The notes beneath the pieces were generated by a model. The model was not told the DNA's origin. It did no database searches and worked only from the letters and a program-made list of their open reading frames with translations. From positions 1 to 64,000 of the forward strand of contig CAYMVL010000033.1 in the NCBI GenBank assembly GCA_964394145.1: a DNA stretch of 64,000 nt. The letters run 5' to 3'. Source of the stretch: JAFGBN01 sp964394145. Lineage in GTDB: Bacteria > Chloroflexota > Dehalococcoidia > GIF9 > AB-539-J10. The translations under genes and the position numbers were made by a program. The stretch's first letter is position 1; the number at the start of each line of letters is the position of its first letter. Positions 38,116 to 46,654 of the stretch are shown piece after piece.

Positions 38116-38392
38116 GCAAAGCCTGCCTCACGCGCTATTGGCGACTGGGTGATAATAAGGAGAGAAAAACCCTATGCTGCAGCCATAACAGGTCATAGAT
38201 TACTAAGAGAGGTATTACTGAGAGATAAGCGAAAGATTGCACCCTCTACGCTGATCACTCAGCAATAGAATTGGAGAAGGAAGAAACGAAAGTCAGCTAC
38301 AAAGCGAATAAGTGTTACCAGCTTCAGATGGGTTTCTCTTTGAAGTCGGGTTAGTAGTTGAGTATGACTTGATAGAAAGGAATATCCTTGTG

Positions 38393-38494
38393 ATGAAAGT
38401 TATTCTACTGCTTCTTTTCACAATTGGACTCATTAGCGTCGGCCTGTTGACACTCATCATTAATGTGCAATATAATGTCGTCTTTGTACTATGA
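38393..38494 (+). CDS. 33-residue single-pass membrane peptide
   Basis: MKVILLLLFTIGLISVGLLT followed by LIINVQYNVVFVL: almost entirely hydrophobic, one membrane span. Its TGA overlaps the ATG of cooC (ATGA), a sign of translational coupling, and AAAGGAA lies about 10 nt upstream. The same frame is open upstream to 38312 but without a ribosome site. It may be a real small protein or a leader peptide whose translation brings ribosomes to cooC. Function unknown. Confidence 0.45.
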   Translation: MKVILLLLFTIGLISVGLLTLIINVQYNVVFVL

Positions 38495-39255
38495 AAATCG
38501 CCGTTAGCGGTAAAGGAGGGACAGGCAAGACTATGCTAGTGTCCTTCCTTTCTGTTGTATTCGCCAAATCTGGCTATTCCGTTATTGCAATAGATGCCGA
38601 TCCGAATGTAAATCTAGCGGATAGTTTTGGTTTTCCCGATTCCGAGAAGATAATACCAATATCCAAAATGGATGACCTTATAGAAGAAAGGACAGGGGCG
38701 AGGCCCGGTCAGATGGCGCCCTATTTCAAACTAAATCCGAAAGTTGATGACCTGCCTGATAAGTGCTCTCTCAGATATGACGGAATCAGGATAATGGTGA
38801 TGGGACCAATTAAGGCGGCTGGAAGCGGCTGTTACTGTCCTGAAGGCGCTTTGCTTGAAGCCTTAGTTGCCCATTTGCTACTCAGAATTGACGAAATGGT
38901 TATTCTGGATATGGAGGCCGGGATAGAGCATCTGACGCGTGGCACTGCTAAGGGAGTGGATAAGTTAATTATAGTGGTCGAACCGACCAAGAAGAGCATT
39001 CTCACAGGCTATAGAGTTAGAGATTTAGCTCTGGAGATAGGATTAAATAGCATCGGAGTAGTGGGCAATAAGATTCGGAACGAGAAAGAGAAGGATTTCC
39101 TTATTTCGAATATGGCTGGTTTCGAATTCCTCGGATTCATTCCTTATGACGAAGGCATCGCAGAAGCGGACATTTCAGGTTTGCCTCTTATCGATTCCAG
39201 CGAAAAAGTTATGACTGAAGTCAAAAACATTGCTGCCCGGCTTATTAATGGGTGA
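38491..39255 (+). CDS. cooC: CODH/ACS nickel-insertion ATPase CooC (AcsF-like)
   Basis: MinD/NifH-type ATPase that loads nickel into CO dehydrogenase or acetyl-CoA synthase. The deviant Walker A is SGKGGTGKT at residues 6-14 with the signature lysine, followed by IDADPNVNLAD and LDMEAGIEHL; the Cys pair of a C-x-C metal site is GCYCPEG near 113-115. 254 residues, normal. First substantial gene of the pathway cluster, 32 nt before fhs. It differs from the two later cooC-like genes, which have Arg instead of the signature Lys. Confidence 0.92.
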   Translation: MKIAVSGKGGTGKTMLVSFLSVVFAKSGYSVIAIDADPNVNLADSFGFPDSEKIIPISKMDDLIEERTGARPGQMAPYFKLNPKVDDLPDKCSLRYDGIRIMVMGPIKAAGSGCYCPEGALLEALVAHLLLRIDEMVILDMEAGIEHLTRGTAKGVDKLIIVVEPTKKSILTGYRVRDLALEIGLNSIGVVGNKIRNEKEKDFLISNMAGFEFLGFIPYDEGIAEADISGLPLIDSSEKVMTEVKNIAARLING

Positions 39256-39287
39256 GCTAGTAAGTAAATAAAAGGAAGGTGAACATT

Positions 39288-41051
39288 ATGGCGTACGATG
39301 CGACTAAGATGAAGGACTGGCAGATTTCAGAAGCGGCCGAAGAGACAATGCCAACTCCTGACGAGTGGCGAGAGAAGCTAGACTTACAGAAGGATGAGAT
39401 TATTCCTTTTGGAAGGCTAAGTCGGCTTGATTTCATGAAGATAATTGAGCGCCTCAAAGACAGGCCAGATGGCAAATATATTGAGGTAACTGCCATAACC
39501 CCGACACCATTGGGGGAAGGCAAAACGACGACTTTGATGGGAATCCTGGAAGGTTTAGGCAAGCGAGGTGTCAATGTGGGCGGTGCCATTCGCCAACCAT
39601 CGGGTGGCCCCACCATGAATATTAAAGGAACTGCTGCGGGTGGGGGCAATGCTCTTCTGATTCCTATGACCGAATTCTCGATGGGTCTAACTGGCGACAT
39701 CAACGATATCGCCAATGCCCATAACCTGGCTATGGTAGCGCTTACTGCTAGAATGCAGCATGAGCGGAACTACGATGACGATGAGTTAGCCAAGCGTACG
39801 AAGATGCGACGGCTGGGCATCGACCCCACTCGAGTGGAGATGGGCTGGGTCATGGATTTCTGCGCCCAGAGCCTGAGGAATATTATTATAGGGCTTGGTA
39901 GTCGCATGGACGGCTATGCGATGCAGTCCAGATTCGGTATCACTGTGAGCTCGGAGATCATGGCGATGCTGTCCATCGTGAGCGACCTGGCAGACTTGCG
40001 CAAGAGGATGGATGAAATTACTGTAGCTTTTGACAAGAAAGGTAACCCTGTTACTACACGTGACTTGGAGGTCGGGGGCGCCATGACTGCCTGGGTGCGT
40101 AATACTATTAATCCTACATTGATGTGTACAGTTGAACATCAGCCATGCATGGTACATGCGGGTCCGTTTGCCAATATTGCTGTGGGCCAGTCCTCTATTA
40201 TAGCCGACCGCATCGGGCTAAAGATGTTCGATTATCATGTCACGGAGAGCGGCTTCGCCGCAGACATTGGTTTCGAGAAGTTCTGGAATGTGAAATGCCG
40301 CTACAGCGGCCTCAAGCCGCACGTATCGGTACTTACTGCCACTATCAGGGCGTTGAAGATGCATGGTGGTGGGCCTAAGGTGGTAGCCGGCCTGCCGCTG
40401 CCCGAGTCTTATACGAAGGAGGACCTGGGTCTCCTGGAGAAAGGTATTCCTAATATGCTGCATCACATCAACACCATCAGGACATCAGGCATCAATCCTG
40501 TAGTATGCATTAATAGCTTCCCTACAGATACTAAGGAAGAGATTGCCATGGTTCGAAAGGCAGCTGAGGCAGCTGGAGCGAGATGCGCTGTTTCCTCCCA
40601 TTGGGCTGATGGCGGCGATGGTGCCCTGGAGTTGGCTGATGCGATTAAGGATGCTGCAGAAAGCAAGACTGATTTCAAATTCCTCTATCCTATGGAAATG
40701 AAACTGCGGGAACGTGTGGATAGGATTGCCAAGGTAGTCTATGGGGCTGACGGAGTGACATGGAGCCCTGAGGCTGAAGCCAAGGCCAAGTCATTCGAGG
40801 CTGATTCCAAATATGATGAGTACGCCACCATGATGGTGAAAACACACCTGAGTCTGACACATGATCCGACCATAAAGGGCACCCCAAAGGGATGGTTACT
40901 GCCGATTCGTGACGTGCTGATTTATTCCGGAGCGAAGTTCCTCTGTCCATGTGCTGGTAGCATAAGCCTGATGCCGGGAACCAGCTCTGATCCAGCCTTT
41001 CGAAGGGTGGATGTCGATACGAAAACGGGCAAGGTTAGCGGGCTTTTCTAA
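39288..41051 (+). CDS. fhs: formate--tetrahydrofolate ligase
   Basis: ATP-driven activation of formate to 10-formyl-THF, the entry of formate into the methyl branch. P-loop TPLGEGKTTTLMGILEG near residue 68, then GGGNALLIPM, GDINDIANAHNL and HGGGPKVVAGLPL, all conserved. About 587 residues, roughly 30 longer than the common bacterial enzyme, with extra sequence at the N-terminus and around the last 100 residues. ATG at 39288, after GGAAGG; the GTG at 39279 is too close to that site. The formate dehydrogenase that would feed it is not in view. Confidence 0.96.
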   Translation: MAYDATKMKDWQISEAAEETMPTPDEWREKLDLQKDEIIPFGRLSRLDFMKIIERLKDRPDGKYIEVTAITPTPLGEGKTTTLMGILEGLGKRGVNVGGAIRQPSGGPTMNIKGTAAGGGNALLIPMTEFSMGLTGDINDIANAHNLAMVALTARMQHERNYDDDELAKRTKMRRLGIDPTRVEMGWVMDFCAQSLRNIIIGLGSRMDGYAMQSRFGITVSSEIMAMLSIVSDLADLRKRMDEITVAFDKKGNPVTTRDLEVGGAMTAWVRNTINPTLMCTVEHQPCMVHAGPFANIAVGQSSIIADRIGLKMFDYHVTESGFAADIGFEKFWNVKCRYSGLKPHVSVLTATIRALKMHGGGPKVVAGLPLPESYTKEDLGLLEKGIPNMLHHINTIRTSGINPVVCINSFPTDTKEEIAMVRKAAEAAGARCAVSSHWADGGDGALELADAIKDAAESKTDFKFLYPMEMKLRERVDRIAKVVYGADGVTWSPEAEAKAKSFEADSKYDEYATMMVKTHLSLTHDPTIKGTPKGWLLPIRDVLIYSGAKFLCPCAGSISLMPGTSSDPAFRRVDVDTKTGKVSGLF

Positions 41052-41127
41052 AAGGCAATAGACATGGCTGGGCCTCACCTAGGAATGTATTACCTGGGCG
41101 TTACAGCGAACCCTCCCTTTAAGGAAG

Positions 41128-41802
41128 ATGCTGACGGTGAGGATATTGGAAGAAACAGAGATTGTCTCTCTAACTATTGATGGAAAGCAAGTAAGGGCTG
41201 CTAAGGATGAGAAGATATTATGGGCAGCTTTAGATAATGGTATCTATATTCCCAACCTCTGTGGCATTCGCGACAGGAATCAGCCTTCTGCTTCCTGTCG
41301 CCTGTGCTTTGTGGAGCTAGAAGGGAAGCGTGCTCCGGTTACAGCCTGCACCACTACCGTAGCCGATGGCATGGTAGTCAATACCAAGGGGGAGAGAGCT
41401 TCAAGGCTAGCTCGGGGCTCTTTCGAGTTATTGTTGTCCAACTTGCCTTTGGACTGTGCTCATTGCCCCAAAAGTGGTTCCTGCGAGATTCAGAAGATTG
41501 CCAAGCACTTACGCGTGAGGCTGAACTCAAAGCGGTTCAGAAAGACGCCGCGCGACTTACCGATAGACTCCAGCAGCCCTGTATTCATCTATGACCCTAA
41601 TAAATGCGTGCTGTGTGGCAGGTGCGTTTGGGTATGTGAGGAAAAACTGGGGATAGGAGCAATTGGTTTCGCTCATCGCGGCTTCGAGCGCATGGTTACG
41701 ACATTTGGAGGTGAGCCAATCGGCCAGTCCAGTTGTAAAGGTTGTGGCGATTGCGTAAATGTGTGTCCCTCTGGTGCCTTGCTATTCAAGGAGAAGAATT
41801 GA
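41128..41802 (+). CDS. NuoG/HoxU-like iron-sulfur subunit
   Basis: 224 residues. An N-terminal [2Fe-2S] domain (LTIDGKQVRA; C-x11-C-x2-C at CGIRDRNQPSASCRLC near residues 50-65, last Cys in TACTT), then the segment LPLDCAHCPKSGSC that in relatives binds a His-Cys3 cluster, then two [4Fe-4S] ferredoxin motifs: CVLCGRCVWVC near 157 and CKGCGDCVNVC near 200. In NuoG/HoxU the His precedes as HPLDC; here it is Leu. With the NuoE/NuoF-like pair downstream it probably forms an NAD-linked diaphorase. It is split from them by CODH/ACS genes. A TTG at 41146 with GGTGAGG upstream is an alternative start. Confidence 0.88.
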   Translation: MLTVRILEETEIVSLTIDGKQVRAAKDEKILWAALDNGIYIPNLCGIRDRNQPSASCRLCFVELEGKRAPVTACTTTVADGMVVNTKGERASRLARGSFELLLSNLPLDCAHCPKSGSCEIQKIAKHLRVRLNSKRFRKTPRDLPIDSSSPVFIYDPNKCVLCGRCVWVCEEKLGIGAIGFAHRGFERMVTTFGGEPIGQSSCKGCGDCVNVCPSGALLFKEKN

Positions 41803-41856
41803 CAGGCAGTCTGTTTTTCCTGTAGACTATTGGACTTTGATTTAAGGGAGTGAAAG

Positions 41857-42738
41857 ATGGTTGTAATAGGAGAGAACATACACATCATTGCCAAGGCGGT
41901 AAATGATGCAGTAAAAGCCCGAAACCCGAGGCCGATTCAGGATTTAGCTGTGGCTCAGGCTGAACATGGAGCTGATTACATAGACTTGAATCTGGGCTAC
42001 TGCAGGAAGGATCCGTCCATCATGGCATGGGCAGTTAATATAGTTCAAGAAGTTGTTGATCTGCCCTTGTCCATAGATACTATGAACCCAGTAGCTATGG
42101 AGGAGGGTCTTAAGGCTTGCCAGAGGAGGCCTTTACTTAATTCTGCCTCAGGGAAGAGCGATTCAAAGGAAGAAATGCTTCCACTGGCTAAGAAATACGA
42201 TTGCGATGTGGTCATTTCCTGCATTAACGATAAAGGCATGCCGGCTGAGGGTTATTCAAAGCTAGATAGTATTATGGATACCGTAGCCTATGCCAATGAA
42301 CTGGGAATCCCAAACGAGAGGATATGGGCTGATCCCATAGTCCTTCCTGCAAGCACGGCTGGAGAGGGACAAAAGAATGCCATAGCAACTTATGAGTTTA
42401 TAGAGATGCTGCCCCAGGCTTTACCAGAGACCCATTCACTGGTGGGCCTTTCCAATATATCTAATGGAGCACCTGAGGTAAATAGGCCGTATCTCAACCG
42501 TGTTTACCTTGTTATGATGGGCAGGAAGGGATTGGGCGCTTCGATCCACGATGCTCTCGACGAAAACATAATGAAGCTTGCAAAAGGTGAGGATCAGGCT
42601 CTAATTGACCTTATCTACAGGACGATGGATGGAGATGAGGGAGATTTGATGGCGCTCACCGAGGAAGAAATAAACTACATCAAGACGGTAAAGGTCCTTA
42701 CGGGTGAGGTCCTTTATTCGGATGCTTGGCTTGAGTAG
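41857..42738 (+). CDS. acsE: methyl-THF:corrinoid iron-sulfur protein methyltransferase
   Basis: Moves the methyl group of 5-methyl-THF to the cobalt of the corrinoid Fe-S protein. Pterin-binding barrel: IDLNLGYCRKDP near residue 43, LSIDTMNPVAME near 72 (Asp), LLNSASG near 95 (Asn), RIWADPIVLP near 155 (Asp), and VGLSNISNGAPEVNR near 195 with the catalytic Asn. About 293 residues, larger than the classic 262 by a C-terminal extension. AAGGGAG precedes the ATG. Confidence 0.95.
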   Translation: MVVIGENIHIIAKAVNDAVKARNPRPIQDLAVAQAEHGADYIDLNLGYCRKDPSIMAWAVNIVQEVVDLPLSIDTMNPVAMEEGLKACQRRPLLNSASGKSDSKEEMLPLAKKYDCDVVISCINDKGMPAEGYSKLDSIMDTVAYANELGIPNERIWADPIVLPASTAGEGQKNAIATYEFIEMLPQALPETHSLVGLSNISNGAPEVNRPYLNRVYLVMMGRKGLGASIHDALDENIMKLAKGEDQALIDLIYRTMDGDEGDLMALTEEEINYIKTVKVLTGEVLYSDAWLE

Positions 42739-42752
42739 GAGGTAAAGTAAAG

Positions 42753-43685
42753 ATGGAATATAGACCGCCTGTCGAATCTAATACCGGGGTAGTCAATGAG
42801 GTAACCCTGGGCAAGCCAGGGGGGAAAACAATAAGAGTTGGAGGGGAAAATATCATGCCCTTCCATTTTTTTGATGAAGGTTCGTGGCCAAACCCTCCGG
42901 TGTTTGCACTACAGATATTAGATAGGGAGCCGCCTCAGGATTTGCCTGGCTTTCTTTATGAGCCCTTCAAGGATGTGGTTCAGGACCCAGCCCAGTGGGC
43001 TAAGAAGGTGGAGGGATTAGACTATGTAGATGCGATCGAACTTTATCTTATGTCTACTGACCCCGCCGACCTTGATACAGGTCCTGAAAGAGCAGCTGAA
43101 GTGTCAAGAAAGGTGGCAGAGGCAACAAGCCTGCCTTTGATTATTTACGGCTGCGGCGATCCTGATAAGGACGCCAAGACTCTTCCCGCAGTCTGTGAAG
43201 CAGTTCATGGCATGCATTACTTGATAGGTCCGGTGCAGAAGGAGAACTATGAACCTTTGGGGAAGGCAATTCTAGACCATGATTTGTATCTCAGTGCTCA
43301 AACCCCAATGGATATTAATTTGCTAAAGGAATTGAATGTTAAGCTGGGACATTTTACTCCCCTGGAAAGGATAATCATTGACCCGATATCACCGGCTTTA
43401 GGGTATGGAATAGAATACACTTATAGTCTGATGGAGCGTGTCAAGCAGCTTGGCGAGATTACTAAGGATAAGACGACCATGATGCCTATGATTGCTGATT
43501 TTGCTACCGAGGTTTGGAGGACTAAGCAGGCCAGGGAAAGTGAACAGCAGGGTTTGGTCTGGGAGGCTATGACCTCGTTTATGCTTCTTCAAGCCGGGGC
43601 GAATATTGTCACACATCGATATTACAAGTCGATAAAGTTGGTAAAAGAAATGTATGAAAGCGAGGTGCAACAATGGCAGAAGTAG
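42753..43685 (+). CDS. acsD: corrinoid iron-sulfur protein, small subunit
   Basis: Partner of AcsC; together they carry the methyl-cobalamin between AcsE and acetyl-CoA synthase. A TIM barrel of 310 residues with VNEVTLGKPGGKTIRVGGEN at the N-terminus, DAIELYLMSTDP near 95 and PISPALGYGIEYTYS near 215, all typical of AcsD/CdhD. 14 nt after acsE and overlapping cdhA by 13 nt, so co-translated. AGGAGGTAAAG before the ATG. Confidence 0.95.
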   Translation: MEYRPPVESNTGVVNEVTLGKPGGKTIRVGGENIMPFHFFDEGSWPNPPVFALQILDREPPQDLPGFLYEPFKDVVQDPAQWAKKVEGLDYVDAIELYLMSTDPADLDTGPERAAEVSRKVAEATSLPLIIYGCGDPDKDAKTLPAVCEAVHGMHYLIGPVQKENYEPLGKAILDHDLYLSAQTPMDINLLKELNVKLGHFTPLERIIIDPISPALGYGIEYTYSLMERVKQLGEITKDKTTMMPMIADFATEVWRTKQARESEQQGLVWEAMTSFMLLQAGANIVTHRYYKSIKLVKEMYESEVQQWQK

Positions 43686-45982
43686 TTAAGGAACTCACCA
43701 GAAAGGAAGAAGAAGTCCGCCATCTGATCAGGGCGGAAATTCCCTGGGAGCCTGTCGGTCCCACTCCGATGCCCGAGATTCCTACTCTGAGATCTTGGGA
43801 TATGAGGTTGCTTAAGACGTATAGCCCGTGGTACGCCCCATTCTGTGACCTCTGTTGCTTTTGCACCTATGGTAAATGTGACCTCTCTCAGGGAAGGAGA
43901 GGAGCCTGCGGGCTGGATATAGCCACTCAACAGGCAAGATTTATTCTTATCGCCTGTCTCATGGGATGCTCAGCTCATGCTGGCCATGCTGGCCATATTG
44001 TCGAGTATTTGATTGATAAGTATGGGCCTGATAAGAAAATTGATCTGGGTACATATATCGAGCTTACAGCACCAAATATTATGACGGTGACTGGCTTGAA
44101 ACCCGAGACCCTGGGTGATCTTAAGACTGTCATAGAGTATGTATACAAGGAAGTCACCCACCTTCTGGATTCTACACATTTTGGGCAGGAAGGAAGTTAC
44201 CTGGATTATGAGTCTAAAGCGTTGCACGCTAGTATGCTGGACCACGTTGGTATGGAGGTTGCCGACATCGCTCAGATTGTGGGGTTCAATTTCCCCACTT
44301 CTGTAGCTGATACGCCTCTGGTAGATATGGGATGGGCCTCAGTTGATGAGTCTAAACCGGTGATATTGCTTGTCGGGCATAATCCAGCGACTTCAACTAC
44401 TATTGTGGATTACTTGAGGGAGAATGACTTTTATGACAAGGTCGAGATAGCCGGCATCTGCTGCACGGCACTTGAAACCACAAGATATTCTGACAGGGCA
44501 AAGGTCATAGGTCCTTTGTCCAGGCAGCTTTTCTACGTCAGGACAGGAATTGCCGATGTTATCGTAACTGACGAACAGTGTATCAGAACTGATATGCCTA
44601 TACAGGCAGATGCTGTCGGATCAAGGGTTATTGCCACTCTGGATAAAGCCATGTATGGCCTTGAGGATGCTACCGAATGGGATACAGAAGAAATCGTGAA
44701 ACAGATGGTGGAGGATAAGAAACATTTCGCTATCTTAGATACTAGGAAGGCGGCGGAGGTGGCGACGAAGGTAGCTATGGCAATTGCTCCCCAGAGGACA
44801 AAGAAGTGGCTAACTAAAGATGAAGCAATAGAGCTTTCAAAGAAATGTACCAATTGTGGAGTGTGCGAGTGGGTATGCCCCAACCTTATTAAGATAGGCG
44901 ATGGTATAACTGAACTTGCGAAAGGCAATGTTGAATTGCTGGCAAAGCAGTTCAATGAATGTATTGGTTGTGGTAAATGTGACCAAGAATGCCCCTTGAA
45001 AGTTCCCATCTTTAAGATAATGCAGGCAGCAGCCAGCATGGAGACGTGGAAGATAAGAGCTGGGCGTGGCGCAGTAATGGACACCGAAATAAGAAAGGTG
45101 GGAGCACCTATAACTCTTGGCACAATCCCTGGCGTTCTGGCCTTCGTTGGCTGTAGCAACTATCCTGATATCGATGATGTTGCCGATATGGTGTATGAAT
45201 TTGCCAAGAGGAAATATATTGTGACTCTAACTGGATGCGCGGCTATGGTCGCCGGAATGAAGAAATTTGAGGACGGCAAGACTGTATACGAGCTATTTCC
45301 TCCCGATTTTGATGCTGGAGGGGTAGTCAACATTGGCTCCTGTGTATCTAATGCTCATATTAGTGGGGCTGCAATAAAGATAGCCAATATCTTTGCTGCG
45401 TTACCGTTGCGCGCTAATTACGAGGTGATGGCGGATTATGTCCTTAACCGAGTAGGTGCCTGTGGCGTAGCCTGGGGAGCTATGTCTCAGAAGGCGGCTT
45501 CCATCGGCACAGGTTTTAACAGGTTGGGTATCCCGGTGCTACTGGGACCGCACTCCTCCAAGTATAGAAGACTGTTCCTTTCCAGAAAGGAAGAAGACGA
45601 CTGGAGCGTCATGGACGCCAGGAAAAGGGAAATTGTTGACAGCGGGGAGCCCTCTCCCGAACACCTGGCTTATGTGGCAGAGACGAAAGAGAAGGCAATG
45701 GTGATGATACCCAAGCTATGTATAAGAAAGAACGATACCCCGCAAGGCAGGTCGATAAAGCTCAATCACTATATCTCTTTATACAAGAAATATATGGGCC
45801 CTGGGCTTCCTGAAGATATCCACCTGTTTATCAGGAGGGATGCTGATATTCCTCTGGTTTATAAGAAAGAAGTAAGAGAATACCTGAAGCAAATTGACTG
45901 GCAGCCTAAGGATCCTGTGGGACTTCCAACGTTAATCGGGACTTATCCCACTAAGGTTCCTTTAGATGCTGTTATACATTAA
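43673..45982 (+). CDS. cdhA: CO dehydrogenase/acetyl-CoA synthase, CODH alpha subunit (archaeal-type)
   Basis: Reduces CO2 to CO at a Ni-Fe-S C-cluster. 769 residues. N-terminal Cys set C58, C61, C62, C64, C69, C79 for the B and D clusters; AHAGHAGH at 101-108 gives the conserved proton-path histidines; two [4Fe-4S] ferredoxin motifs CTNCGVCEWVC near 391 and CIGCGKCDQEC near 430 are inserted in the middle. That ferredoxin insertion and the partner CdhB mark the archaeal ACDS type rather than bacterial CooS/AcsA. Further Cys motifs (GCSNYPD, TGCAAM, GSCVSNAH, ACGVAWGA) supply the C-cluster. GAGGTG before the ATG. Confidence 0.94.
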   Translation: MAEVVKELTRKEEEVRHLIRAEIPWEPVGPTPMPEIPTLRSWDMRLLKTYSPWYAPFCDLCCFCTYGKCDLSQGRRGACGLDIATQQARFILIACLMGCSAHAGHAGHIVEYLIDKYGPDKKIDLGTYIELTAPNIMTVTGLKPETLGDLKTVIEYVYKEVTHLLDSTHFGQEGSYLDYESKALHASMLDHVGMEVADIAQIVGFNFPTSVADTPLVDMGWASVDESKPVILLVGHNPATSTTIVDYLRENDFYDKVEIAGICCTALETTRYSDRAKVIGPLSRQLFYVRTGIADVIVTDEQCIRTDMPIQADAVGSRVIATLDKAMYGLEDATEWDTEEIVKQMVEDKKHFAILDTRKAAEVATKVAMAIAPQRTKKWLTKDEAIELSKKCTNCGVCEWVCPNLIKIGDGITELAKGNVELLAKQFNECIGCGKCDQECPLKVPIFKIMQAAASMETWKIRAGRGAVMDTEIRKVGAPITLGTIPGVLAFVGCSNYPDIDDVADMVYEFAKRKYIVTLTGCAAMVAGMKKFEDGKTVYELFPPDFDAGGVVNIGSCVSNAHISGAAIKIANIFAALPLRANYEVMADYVLNRVGACGVAWGAMSQKAASIGTGFNRLGIPVLLGPHSSKYRRLFLSRKEEDDWSVMDARKREIVDSGEPSPEHLAYVAETKEKAMVMIPKLCIRKNDTPQGRSIKLNHYISLYKKYMGPGLPEDIHLFIRRDADIPLVYKKEVREYLKQIDWQPKDPVGLPTLIGTYPTKVPLDAVIH

Positions 45983-46082
45983 TCTTGCTGCTTTGGAGCA
46001 AAAGGGAGAGGGAAAGAGGTAGCAAAAATTGAATACGATTTTATTTGGTTTTCAGGCTTAAGTCTGAAAAAGGAGGATAAAG

Positions 46083-46640
46083 ATGGCGATGATACCGACT
46101 CATAGGGTAAACGTCCTGACAGGGATAAAGTCAGCGAGGATCGTAGAGGATGCCTCTCAGTACGCTGGCTACATCCGAACGGCAAGAAGGCCTCTTCTTG
46201 TGATTGGGCCCATGCTCGAAAAATGGTCGCTTGATGGAAAGTTCGCAATCGAATATGCGCTTGAGATAGCTAAGTCGGGCAATATTCCTGTATGTGCTAC
46301 GGCGACTACCAGAAAGAAGGTCATGGAACTGGGTGTGGAGCCTGATAGCGCGCTTGACGCCGTGGAAGTAGTGAACCACCTCAAAGACCCTGGATGGCAA
46401 GGGGTCAAGAAACAGGGAAATCACGATTTGGTTATCTTCTTTGGCATCAGGAGCGACATGGAAGAGCAGATGCTTTCTGTGCTGAAACATTTCGCTTATA
46501 AACATTTAAAGACCATGACTCTGGACAAGTATTATTTCCCCCATGCCAATTATTCCCTTCCCAATATGCCCAAAACTGAAAAGTGGCAGGCATTCTTAGA
46601 GGATTTGATAGCTAATTTGCAGGCAAAGTCTAAAAAATAA
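46083..46640 (+). CDS. cdhB: CO dehydrogenase/acetyl-CoA synthase epsilon subunit
   Basis: 185 residues; binds the CODH alpha subunit in the archaeal complex, role not settled (perhaps flavin or electron transfer). Seen: PLLVIGPMLEK, IPVCATATTRKKVMELG, DLVIFFGI and FPHANYSLPN near the C-terminus, the family pattern with a dinucleotide-type fold. Its presence supports the archaeal-type CODH call for the upstream gene. AAAGGAGG lies ideally before the ATG. Confidence 0.92.
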   Translation: MAMIPTHRVNVLTGIKSARIVEDASQYAGYIRTARRPLLVIGPMLEKWSLDGKFAIEYALEIAKSGNIPVCATATTRKKVMELGVEPDSALDAVEVVNHLKDPGWQGVKKQGNHDLVIFFGIRSDMEEQMLSVLKHFAYKHLKTMTLDKYYFPHANYSLPNMPKTEKWQAFLEDLIANLQAKSKK

Positions 46641-46654
46641 GGAGGCATAAATAT

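Noticed and set aside
38055..38210. 51-codon frame with CxxCxxC (CLRCKAC) before the Wood-Ljungdahl cluster
   Set aside because: No ribosome site and no family resemblance; it crosses the possible B12-box region and may be noncoding or a decayed fragment.
44533..45159. 208-codon open frame on the minus strand
   Set aside because: Antisense to the ferredoxin region of cdhA; composition is that of reverse-complemented coding sequence.
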